Part shown: piece after piece, positions 1-7,430 of the stretch | Layout of the letters: each line of letters begins with the position of its first letter | Position numbering within the stretch: the stretch's first letter is position 1 | DNA from: a bacterium UBA6115 | GTDB lineage: Bacteria; Bacillota_A; Clostridia; Christensenellales; Aristaeellaceae | NCBI GenBank assembly: GCA_002428405.1 | Contig: DIWD01000028.1 | Span: 1 to 15,126, forward strand | DNA: 15,126 nucleotides | Reading direction: 5' to 3' | Program-made: the position numbers and the translations under genes | The notes under the pieces: model-generated | Databases searched by the model: none | The model's input: only the letters and a program-made list of their open reading frames with translations | What the model was told of the DNA's origin: nothing

Positions 1-1
1 C

Positions 2-97
2 CGCCCTGAAGGAGAGTCGGACACCCGCAAAAAGCAGGGTATGATGATCAAGCGGATTCTGGCAGCTTTCTTGACAGATGAAGCAAGCCTGCGATAA
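2..97 (+). CDS. Possible C-terminal end of an upstream gene (partial)
   Basis: The frame starting at base 2 is open for 31 codons and ends in TAA at 95-97. The encoded tail is charged and ends with residues ILAAFLTDEASLR, which looks like a plausible helical protein end. The true start would lie outside the window and no family can be recognised. A strong promoter (71-100) overlaps its last codons, which is compatible with a tightly packed gene end but also with the frame being open by chance. Confidence is low because 31 open codons are weak evidence. Confidence 0.3.
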   Translation, partial: RPEGESDTRKKQGMMIKRILAAFLTDEASLR

Positions 98-100
98 AAT
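71..100 (+). promoter_or_regulatory. Sigma-A-type promoter for the c-di-GMP sensor gene
   Basis: A perfect -35 box TTGACA (71-76) is followed by an 18-nt spacer and the -10 box TAAAAT (95-100), five of six consensus bases. Transcription would start near 107, leaving a leader of about 300 nt before the ATG at 414. It is the best-matching promoter seen on this strand of the window. Confidence 0.6.
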
Positions 101-106
101 GAAGAG

Positions 107-413
107 AGACACTTTCCGGCACTCTGTACAGAAATCGCAAGCAGAACGGATTGATATCCGATCATTCTGCAGCAGCCCAGACCAGGTAAAAAGCCATTCT
201 CTTACCGGCACTGCTTTGTCATACACTCAACGTATTTCCTGTTGATTTTTGACGGCACTGATATTCTGGAAACGGGAGACTGCTGTTCCCTGTACTATTG
301 CCCCGGCGGCATGGCAGCCTCCACCGCGCAGACGCAGAGGCAGAGGATTTCTGAGGTCATTGCGCAAATCGTCGGAGAAGACAAATCGCGTTTACCAGAA
401 AAGGAGCGCCTGT
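107..413 (+). other. Long untranslated leader without a convincing gene
   Basis: About 300 bases separate the predicted transcription start from the first gene. They contain a nested inverted repeat (141-170) and a weaker 5-bp inverted repeat, GGTAA (185-189) with TTACC (202-206). A frame open from 155 to 484 runs into the gene start but has no convincing ribosome binding site. No known riboswitch core was recognised by eye, including the c-di-GMP-I type. The leader could hold regulatory RNA structure or be a decayed remnant of the upstream gene region. Confidence 0.35.
141..170 (+). promoter_or_regulatory. Nested inverted repeat in the leader (hairpin or operator)
   Basis: GCAGAA (141-146) pairs exactly with TTCTGC (165-170). 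Inside it, CGGAT (147-151) pairs with ATCCG (156-160) across a TGAT loop. ATCA (161-164) stays as a bulge but can instead pair with the loop bases TGAT (152-155), giving a mutually exclusive alternative stem. The two inner folds suggest either an RNA switch-like hairpin or a protein-binding operator about 35 nt downstream of the predicted transcription start. No T-tract follows, so it is not a standard terminator. Confidence 0.4.
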
Positions 414-3400
414 ATGGAACAAACCATTATGTCGGCATTGATCAACAACGCCGCGGTTTTGCTGGTTTTGTCCTTAATATATGAAATAACCTACCGGCTG
501 CCGGCCAAATACAGCCGGATAAAGCCGGTCATCAGCGGCCTGATGGTCGCGGTGATCTGCGTCGCAGTCATGTTGGTCCCCTTTAAACTGCGGCCCGGCC
601 TGGTCTATGACACGCGGACCATTCTCCTCAGCGTGACCGCGCTGACCTTCGGCCTGGTCCCAACGGCCATTGCAGCGGCCGCGGCAGCCATCCTCAGGAT
701 CATCATGGGCGGTTACGGCATCCTGCCCGGGCTTGCGACCATCCTGACCAGCGCCTTGATCGGGCTTGCCTGGCGGCGCTGGGCACCTGTCAAATCAAGG
801 AAATTGCGTTGGCTGAACGTCCTGCTCATGGGCATCACTGTCCATGCCGTCATGCTTGCCTGCATGCTGCTCCTTCCATATCCGGACAGCCTCTCTGTCA
901 TCGAAACCATCGCTTTGCCGGTGATGGTCCTTTATCCCATCGCGTCCGTCCTGCTTGGCCTCCTGCTCTTCCAGCAGCAGGAGTATCGGAGCGTCCAGGA
1001 TCAGCTGAAGAAATCCGAGGAACGGTTCAGGATCCTCTTTGACAAGGCCCCCCTGGGGTATCAGTCACTGGACCAGGACGGAAACATCATCGACGTGAAC
1101 GAGCAGTGGCTGGATACCTTCGGCTATTCCAGGGAAGAGGCCGTCGGCAAGTGGTTCGGCGACTTCCTCTCACCGGAAAGCAGAGAATCATTCCGCCATT
1201 GTTTTTCTATACTGAAGGAACAGGGAACTATTCACAGCGAGTATGAGGTGCTTCATAAAACCGGGAGGCTGATTTTCCTTTCATATGAAGGCAAAACCAG
1301 ATACAACGCGGATGGAGCGTTCCAGCAGACCCACTGCATCCTTCAGGACATCACAAAACAAAAAACGGCCGAGGAAAGCCTCCGCGTCAGTGAAGAGAAG
1401 CACCGGCGGCTTTATGAGACAATGGCGCAGGGCGTCGTCTACCAGGCGGCGGACGGTTCCATCATCTCCGCCAATCCCGCGGCCGAACGCATCCTGGGCC
1501 TGACATTTGATCAAATGCAGGGAAAAACATCCATGGATCCGGGATGGAAGGCCATCCGGGAGGACGGGTCAACGCTTTTAGGAGCAGATCATCCGGCCAT
1601 GGTTGCCCTGCGCACGGGAAAACCTTTCGGGCCCTTTATAATGGGGGTTTTCCAGCCGCTGATCAATGATACTGTCTGGCTGTCCATCAACGCCATCCCT
1701 CTGTTCCGCCCGGGCGAAGCCACCCCGTATCAGGTTTATGCCACATTCCAGGATATCACCGCCGAACGCAGGGCCAGGCAGAATTACCAGCAATTGTTCC
1801 ATGAAATGGTGGATGGCTTCGCATTGCATGAAATCATCTGCGATGAAAAGGGAAAACCCATTGATTATCGCTTTCTGACCGTGAACCCGGCGTTTGAGCA
1901 GATGACCGGCCTGAAGGCTGAGGAAATCCTGGGCAGGACGGTTCTGGAAGTCCTGCCGGATACGGAACCCTATTGGATTGAGAATTACGGAAAAGTAGCG
2001 CAGACCGGCGAGCCGATGAAGTTCAGCAATTTTGCCCTGTCATCCGGCAAGTTTTTTGAGATCAGCGCCTATCAGCCCTCACCGAACCAATTTGCCTGTA
2101 CTTTCTCTGACGTCACCCAGCGCGTCCGGGCTGAAGAAGAGACCAAAAGAGTCCTGTCCAGGCTCCAGAGCCTGCTGGACAACAGCCCCAGCCCCATCGT
2201 GATCGTTGATGAAACAGGGAAGATCATCGAAGTGTCGGCCATCGCAAAGAACGTTCTGGGATTGTCAGAGAACGGCCTTCCCAAAACAGCGCCGCCGGAG
2301 CTGATGGGGAAGGTACTGCGCGTCATGTCGAAGTTGCCGGATGAAAGCAAATACCTTGAAAGTGTTGATGTTTTCGAATTCGACGGCAGCAAGCGCTATT
2401 TTGAGAGCCGCCTTTTCCCGATCCATGCCCCCAATTCCCCCCAAAGACTGTTTGGCTATCTCGCCATTGACATGACAGAACGCATGATGGCGGAACAAGC
2501 CCTGAAAGAAAGCGAAGAGAAGTACAGCAGCTATATCCGAAATGCTCCTTTCGGTGTTTTTGTCGTCAATGGCACCGGGCGGTATATTGAAGTGAACAGC
2601 TCCGCTGCCGCGATCACAGGCTATAGCAGGGAGCAGCTCCTTGAAATGAAAATCCAGGACATCACCGCGCAGGAATCCCTGCAGTCGGCCATACAGCATT
2701 TCGGGAACCTGAAAATCACCGGCAGCATGAGCGCGGAACTGAAGTTTGTCCATCAAGACGGATCCATCCGCTGGTGGACTGTCGACGCGGTGAGACTGAC
2801 AGATGACAGATACCTCGGTTTCTCAGGCGACATCACAGAAAAGAAAGACGCGGAAGCGAACCTGCTGCATATCAGCAACCATGACTTCCTGACGGGCCTT
2901 TATAACCGGAGGTTTTTTGAAGCGGAAATGAAGCGGGCTGATACGGAAAGCCAGCTGCCGCTGTCCGTCATGATCGGGGACATCAATGGCGTGAAACTGG
3001 TCAATGACGCCTTCGGCCACAGTGAAGGCGACAGGCTCATTTCCCAATCCGCGAAAATCATCAGCGGCTGCTGCCGTCAGGGAGATACGGTGGCAAGAGT
3101 CGGGGGGGACGAGTTCGCCATCCTCATGCCGAAAACCGATAACGCCACCGCGCTGGGCGTGCTGACTGAAATAAAATCTGCACTGGCTGCCCTCAACGCG
3201 AGCGGTCTTGAGGAAAAGTTTGAGTACAGCGTGTCTTTGGGGTTCGCCACCAAAAGAAAGGCTGATGAAGATATCCAGAACATCATCAGGATCGCTGAGG
3301 AGTATATGTATCAGCGCAAGCTCCTGGAGCACAACAGTTCCCACAGCAAGATCATCTCTTCGATCAAAGCCGCGATGATCGCAAAGAACCAGGAAACCGA

Positions 3401-3950
3401 AGACCATGCCGAGAGAATGGCCTTCCTGTCCAGGGTTATCGCGATCGAATTGAACCTGTCAGAGGCGGAACAGGACAGGCTGGAACTGCTCACAGCCCTG
3501 CATGACATCGGAAAAGTCGGCATCAGCGAACGGATCCTGGTCAAACAGGGGAGTCTGAATGAAGATGAATGGGTTGAAATCAGAAGGCATCCGGAAATCG
3601 GATACAGGATCGCGATTTCAACCCCAGAACTGATCCCGATCGCCGAAAGCATACTTTGCCATCACGAACGGTGGGACGGCCAGGGGTATCCCCAGGGATT
3701 GGGCGGGGAAACCATTCCATTGCTGTCCCGTATCCTTGCGGTCGTGGACGCGTATGACGCCATGACGCATGACAGGCCCTACCGGAATGCCATGACGCAC
3801 GAGGAGGCGATTTCGGAAATCGCGGCCAATTCCTCCACTCAGTTTGATCCTGATATTGTCAGGATATTTCTGTCAAGAGTCAATATTGATCAGCCTTCCC
3901 TTCAACAGGAGGATCCACCGTCACACCAAACGGATGAGTCAATGCTCTGA
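414..3950 (+). CDS. Membrane sensor with five PAS-like, GGDEF and HD-GYP domains (c-di-GMP turnover)
   Basis: A 1178-residue protein predicted to sense a signal at the membrane and control c-di-GMP. ATG at 414 is chosen because AAGGAG (401-406) lies 7 nt upstream; an in-frame TTG at 249 would add 55 unlikely residues. Residues about 8-185 form five to six hydrophobic spans resembling the 5TM-LYT sensor family. Five PAS-like domains begin near residues 200, 326, 456, 583 and 700. The GGDEF domain (about 815-975) keeps the metal-ligand Asp856, the exact GGDEF motif (897-901) and an RxxD inhibitory site (RQGD, 888-891) five residues before it. The HD-GYP domain (about 980-1140) keeps His998, HD at 1030-1031, His1059, HH at 1083-1084, GYP at 1091-1093 and Asp1112. 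Both the diguanylate cyclase and phosphodiesterase halves therefore look intact, which is known for hybrid proteins; which activity dominates cannot be read from sequence. It appears to be a single-gene unit converging on the next operon. Confidence 0.93.
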   Translation: MEQTIMSALINNAAVLLVLSLIYEITYRLPAKYSRIKPVISGLMVAVICVAVMLVPFKLRPGLVYDTRTILLSVTALTFGLVPTAIAAAAAAILRIIMGGYGILPGLATILTSALIGLAWRRWAPVKSRKLRWLNVLLMGITVHAVMLACMLLLPYPDSLSVIETIALPVMVLYPIASVLLGLLLFQQQEYRSVQDQLKKSEERFRILFDKAPLGYQSLDQDGNIIDVNEQWLDTFGYSREEAVGKWFGDFLSPESRESFRHCFSILKEQGTIHSEYEVLHKTGRLIFLSYEGKTRYNADGAFQQTHCILQDITKQKTAEESLRVSEEKHRRLYETMAQGVVYQAADGSIISANPAAERILGLTFDQMQGKTSMDPGWKAIREDGSTLLGADHPAMVALRTGKPFGPFIMGVFQPLINDTVWLSINAIPLFRPGEATPYQVYATFQDITAERRARQNYQQLFHEMVDGFALHEIICDEKGKPIDYRFLTVNPAFEQMTGLKAEEILGRTVLEVLPDTEPYWIENYGKVAQTGEPMKFSNFALSSGKFFEISAYQPSPNQFACTFSDVTQRVRAEEETKRVLSRLQSLLDNSPSPIVIVDETGKIIEVSAIAKNVLGLSENGLPKTAPPELMGKVLRVMSKLPDESKYLESVDVFEFDGSKRYFESRLFPIHAPNSPQRLFGYLAIDMTERMMAEQALKESEEKYSSYIRNAPFGVFVVNGTGRYIEVNSSAAAITGYSREQLLEMKIQDITAQESLQSAIQHFGNLKITGSMSAELKFVHQDGSIRWWTVDAVRLTDDRYLGFSGDITEKKDAEANLLHISNHDFLTGLYNRRFFEAEMKRADTESQLPLSVMIGDINGVKLVNDAFGHSEGDRLISQSAKIISGCCRQGDTVARVGGDEFAILMPKTDNATALGVLTEIKSALAALNASGLEEKFEYSVSLGFATKRKADEDIQNIIRIAEEYMYQRKLLEHNSSHSKIISSIKAAMIAKNQETEDHAERMAFLSRVIAIELNLSEAEQDRLELLTALHDIGKVGISERILVKQGSLNEDEWVEIRRHPEIGYRIAISTPELIPIAESILCHHERWDGQGYPQGLGGETIPLLSRILAVVDAYDAMTHDRPYRNAMTHEEAISEIAANSSTQFDPDIVRIFLSRVNIDQPSLQQEDPPSHQTDESML

Positions 3951-3976
3951 CGGGCCGTTCAGCCCTTGTTATAAAG

Positions 3977-6295
3977 TCAATGCTCTCTTCTGATCCATTT
4001 TCTTACCGCCCTGAGCATCCTGCCCGGGGCATTTCTTACAGCCCCGGCAGACGGCCTCAGCGCGCGGCGCAGGGACAGCACTGCCTTTTGATGCCATGGC
4101 AGGCGTCTCCACGATGCTGCGTAGCGTTCCCAGGCGATCAGCAGGGTCTCCGGCTCCGGGGTCTTGCGCCCATACACCATAGCACTCTGGGCGGCCGCAA
4201 GGCGCAGCAGCGCCGCGTCCCCGGCGTCCACGCGGACAGCGTAACCCATCGGCGTTTCATAAGGCAGGATGCCCTCGCCCCGCATGGCTCGGGATTCCAG
4301 CATCGCCTGCCAGTAAAGCCTCAGGATCGCTTCAGGAGTTTTCAGGCGTTTTTCCCTGCGCTCCGGGGTCTCTTCCCGCGCGCGCCAGATGAGCAGCGCG
4401 ATGAGGGTAAGCAGCAGCAGGATCAACCAGGGAAAAGGGCTGCCGGGCGGGTTTGTTGTCTCCGCGTCCTGTTCCGGCGGCGGCAGCGCTGGCGTCGGGG
4501 TCTGCCCCTCAGGCAGCGGCGAGGGGCTGGGCGTGCTGTCCTGTTCCGGCTCCTGTGATGGTTCAGGGCTGGGGCTGGGGGAAGGCGAGGGTGATGGAGG
4601 AGGGCTGGGCGGAGGCTGTTCCCCTCCGTCCTGGTTGTCATCCCCGTCCCCCGCGGTCGGGTCAAAGGTGACCCATCCAAGACCCTGGATGTAGATCTCC
4701 GTCCAGGCGTGGGCGTTCGCGCCGGAAAGCGTCACGCTGCCCGCCTCCCCCGGATCGGCCAGGAATCCCTCGACATACCGGGCGGGGAGGCCGATGGAAC
4801 GCGCCAGAACGGTCAAGGCCGAGGCGAAATAGGTGCAGTAACCCGCCTTGACGTCAAACAGGAAATGGGAGACAAAATCGAGGTTCTCCGGCGCGTCAGG
4901 CACGGAAAGCGAATAGGCGTAGTTGCTTCTCAGGTAACGCGTCAGCGCCAGTCCGCGAGCATAGGCGCCGTCAATGCTCCCGGCTATGTCCTGTGCCAGG
5001 TTGATGACAAGGCCGTCCCGTTCAAGGTGCGCGGGCAGCTGGGTGTACTCGCCCGGCAGCTGGGCCGAGGCCCCCTCCCCGGCAAGGGACAGCATCGCGG
5101 CCAGCGCGTCCGTTCGGGGCTCTCCTGCGATATAGGGTTCGTAGCGGAAGGAATACTGGTCCCCGTTTTCCAGGTCATGGGTGATGAACAGCTCCGAGGA
5201 GGCGTTGAAATAGGCCACCATGCCCCCGCCCAGGGTGATGCCGCGAAGCCGCTGGGGGACAAACAGGGTGGATGGCATCCCATTGAGCATCGTGACGGAG
5301 GCCGTCCGTTCTTCCACCCGGTCATTCACCGGCAGGTCCGCGTTGAACAGGCTGCCCTTCAGCCCCGTAAACCGCATGGTGTTCCAGCCGTAGCGCTCAT
5401 CAGAGAGCGTGTCAAACCAGGCGCGGCCGTTATACATATCCAATGCCGTGCCGCGCAGATACACCTTTTCCTCAGCAGCGACCGTCATCACCGGGGCCTG
5501 GGAGATGTCGGGCCGTCCGCCCAGGCCGCGCTCGCCCATGGGTTGATACCCCTGGGAGCCCAGGGAAAACATGTTCCTGGTATCGGTGAAAAAGAAGGTA
5601 TCCTCAATCAGGCGTCTGAGATTGTCCGCCATCTTCTCCGCCGCGGGGACCGTCTGCCGGTATTCCGGCGTGAAGGCGAAGGCAAGAAGGGCCAGCGCCA
5701 GGGCGACGGCCAGCGCGCGCAGCCAGTTACCCTTCGCCTGCGCTCCTTTTATCTCCCGCGCCGCGTCCCGGCTGGTGTAGGCGTACAGCATCGGCAGGCT
5801 CAATGCGCCTGGGAAAAACAGCAGCATGTCCCCGCGCGCGCCAAGGAACCAGGTCATGACAAGAGGCGCGGTCAGCAGCGGAATGGAAAAGGCAGGCTCC
5901 CCCTCCATCAGCAGCCGCGCGTACAGGGCCAGCAGCAGGGAGAGCAAGGGGAGCAGCGCGTCGAAGTAAAGCACCGCGGCGTTCCGGGGGGCCACGCCGG
6001 AGGAGAGGGAGAGGATGAATGCCCACAGGCGCGCTGGGGGCGAACCTTTCAGGAAAAGAGCCGCCAGCAGCATGGCGGTTATAGCGCCAAGCGGCGTCAG
6101 CCACCTGAATCGCCTGGGGATCGCGGTATAAAGGCCGATGAGAATTGCCGACAGCAGCGCGTAAAGCGCCGCCATGCCTTCCTCTTCCCGCATCCCAAGG
6201 GCACTGAGCAGCGGCCGGGCCAGCGCCCAGGCGATCAGCGCGGTCAGGGCCAGCGCGCCGCCCCGGCCGGAAAGCAGTTTACGCAGGCGTGACAT
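3977..6295 (-). CDS. TgpA-like membrane transglutaminase-domain protein
   Basis: A 772-residue membrane protein of the TgpA/transglutaminase-like group. About seven to eight hydrophobic spans occupy residues 10-215. A large, presumably extracytoplasmic region then carries the transglutaminase-like core with a complete triad: Cys487 in GYCTYFA, His529 in NAHAW and Asp545 in FDPTAG. Next come a Pro/Ser/Glu-rich linker (about 555-620) with repeated PS units, another membrane span (about 625-645), and a cytoplasmic tail resembling the DUF4129 region found in these proteins. The start ATG at 6295 has GGAGGT (6301-6306) 5 nt upstream, and the gene overlaps the end of the DUF58 gene by 17 nt, so the two are probably co-translated. 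It is the last gene of the MoxR-DUF58-transglutaminase operon. The substrate is unknown; family members may act as proteases or cross-linking enzymes on cell-surface proteins. Confidence 0.92.
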   Translation of the reverse strand: MSRLRKLLSGRGGALALTALIAWALARPLLSALGMREEEGMAALYALLSAILIGLYTAIPRRFRWLTPLGAITAMLLAALFLKGSPPARLWAFILSLSSGVAPRNAAVLYFDALLPLLSLLLALYARLLMEGEPAFSIPLLTAPLVMTWFLGARGDMLLFFPGALSLPMLYAYTSRDAAREIKGAQAKGNWLRALAVALALALLAFAFTPEYRQTVPAAEKMADNLRRLIEDTFFFTDTRNMFSLGSQGYQPMGERGLGGRPDISQAPVMTVAAEEKVYLRGTALDMYNGRAWFDTLSDERYGWNTMRFTGLKGSLFNADLPVNDRVEERTASVTMLNGMPSTLFVPQRLRGITLGGGMVAYFNASSELFITHDLENGDQYSFRYEPYIAGEPRTDALAAMLSLAGEGASAQLPGEYTQLPAHLERDGLVINLAQDIAGSIDGAYARGLALTRYLRSNYAYSLSVPDAPENLDFVSHFLFDVKAGYCTYFASALTVLARSIGLPARYVEGFLADPGEAGSVTLSGANAHAWTEIYIQGLGWVTFDPTAGDGDDNQDGGEQPPPSPPPSPSPSPSPSPEPSQEPEQDSTPSPSPLPEGQTPTPALPPPEQDAETTNPPGSPFPWLILLLLTLIALLIWRAREETPERREKRLKTPEAILRLYWQAMLESRAMRGEGILPYETPMGYAVRVDAGDAALLRLAAAQSAMVYGRKTPEPETLLIAWERYAASWRRLPWHQKAVLSLRRALRPSAGAVRNAPGRMLRAVRKWIRREH
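4566..4609 (+). other. Possible G-quadruplex tract inside the transglutaminase linker
   Basis: The plus strand, which is the template for the minus-strand gene, has GGG (4566-4568), GGGG (4571-4574), GGGGG (4577-4581) and GGG (4589-4591) with loops of 2, 2 and 7 nt. Two more GGG runs follow at 4602-4604 and 4607-4609. This fits the standard four-run quadruplex pattern. It arises from Pro/Ser codons in the linker, so protein composition may be the only cause. Confidence 0.45.
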
Positions 6296-7430
6296 AGCAC
6301 ACCTCCACCAGATGCTGCTGCAGCCGGGTGATCAGGGGAGCATAGCGCTCATCCCCGGGGGAAAAGGTGATCAGGTAAAAGCGCACGCTGGGACCGGAGG
6401 CGCGGATGTTCTTCACGCCTTCGACAATCTCCGCGTCAAGCCGCGTCGTGATGACCACTGTGGCGCCGGTCCTGCGCATCCGGCGCAGTTCCAGGTTCAG
6501 CACACGGTGGAAGGGTTCGCCGCCGCGGAAAAGCTGGTAGGCCAGTTCCTCCTTCAGCAGCGGCAGGGACCCCGCGCGGTCGGCGTGGAACTCGCTCTGC
6601 CTTGCGCCGTACAGCGGCACGCGCACGGGATGTCCGCCCGCCATCTGCATCCCGGCCACGGCGAGCGCGGTCTCGCACAGGGTATCCCGCAGCCGCAGAC
6701 TGCCGTCAGCGACTCCCTCCCCCAGGACAGGATCAGTGCAGTCCATCAGGACCAGCGTATCCGGGGGCGCGGGAACCTCAAAGCGCCTGACAACCAGCTC
6801 GCGCGTCCTGATGGACAGCTTCCAATGGATGCGCTTGAAGGGATCACCCTGGCGGTAGGCGCGCGTATCCTCCGGCGAGGTCACATCCTCCCCCGTGCGG
6901 TTGGGCAGGGCGCGGCCGTCATCCATGCGGGTAAAAGCAATGGGCTGGACCTCAAAACTCAGCGGCAGCACCGCCATTTCCGGCAGGGCGGACTTCACTT
7001 TCCTGGGAATCATGAACAATCCAAAGATGTCGGTGAACAAAAGCGTATAAGCCCCGCAGCGCCAGACGCCCACATGCATAAAGCGCAGGGCAAAGGACAC
7101 CTCGCGCGGTTTTCGGAAACCCGCGCGCACAGGCACCTGGCTTTTACCGTCGGGCAGGGACAGGATAAGGGTGACCGGACCGATAGGCAGGGGGCTGTTT
7201 GTCTTTAGATTCACTGTCAGGCTGCCCGTCCCCCCGCGGTCTGCCTTCAGGCTGTCCATCCCCTGGCTCAGGCTGGTCAGCCCTCTCCCCAGCAGCACGC
7301 TGAGTAAGGCATAGAGGATCATCAGGACGATGGTCCAGGAAAGGAAATAAAAAATAGGCCCGCCAAGGGACAGGGCGGAAAGCCCCGTCACCGCGAGCAC
7401 GCTGAGCGCCGCGTACAGGCGCCCGTTCAT
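6279..7430 (-). CDS. DUF58 domain protein, partner of MoxR ATPase
   Basis: A 383-residue protein with two N-terminal hydrophobic segments (about residues 5-50), an intermediate beta-rich region and a C-terminal DUF58 domain. The diagnostic motif, RAYRQGDPFKRIHWKLS with Trp203, is present, followed by a segment like the start of a von Willebrand A-type fold (TLVLMDCTDP). DUF58 proteins are regularly encoded beside MoxR ATPases and transglutaminase-like membrane proteins and are thought to act with them at the membrane; their biochemical role is poorly known. The start codon overlaps the stop of the MoxR gene as ATGA (4 nt), which implies translational coupling. The 3' end overlaps the transglutaminase gene by 17 nt. 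Confidence 0.92.
   Translation of the reverse strand: MNGRLYAALSVLAVTGLSALSLGGPIFYFLSWTIVLMILYALLSVLLGRGLTSLSQGMDSLKADRGGTGSLTVNLKTNSPLPIGPVTLILSLPDGKSQVPVRAGFRKPREVSFALRFMHVGVWRCGAYTLLFTDIFGLFMIPRKVKSALPEMAVLPLSFEVQPIAFTRMDDGRALPNRTGEDVTSPEDTRAYRQGDPFKRIHWKLSIRTRELVVRRFEVPAPPDTLVLMDCTDPVLGEGVADGSLRLRDTLCETALAVAGMQMAGGHPVRVPLYGARQSEFHADRAGSLPLLKEELAYQLFRGGEPFHRVLNLELRRMRRTGATVVITTRLDAEIVEGVKNIRASGPSVRFYLITFSPGDERYAPLITRLQQHLVEVCYVTPA

Noticed and set aside
249..413. Longer N-terminus for the c-di-GMP sensor from TTG 249
   Set aside because: The 55 extra residues are Arg-rich and unlike a membrane sensor N-terminus, while ATG 414 has a well-spaced AAGGAG site.
107..413. c-di-GMP riboswitch in the leader of the sensor gene
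   Set aside because: The conserved core sequences of the known c-di-GMP aptamers were not found by eye; a covariance search would be decisive.
242..484. An 80-codon open frame starting at TTG 242, in a frame open since 155
   Set aside because: It has no convincing ribosome binding site and its last 24 codons are an out-of-frame reading of the sensor gene. It could be a decayed remnant but is not supported as a gene.
3951..3976. Possible terminator hairpin between the convergent genes (GGGC 3952-3955 with GCCC 3962-3965)
   Set aside because: The stem is only 4 bp and the following sequence has too few Ts to call a terminator.
4709..6292. A 527-codon frame antisense to the transglutaminase gene
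   Set aside because: It lies wholly opposite a well-supported gene in GC-rich DNA, is rich in Arg, Gly, Gln and His, and shows no domain.
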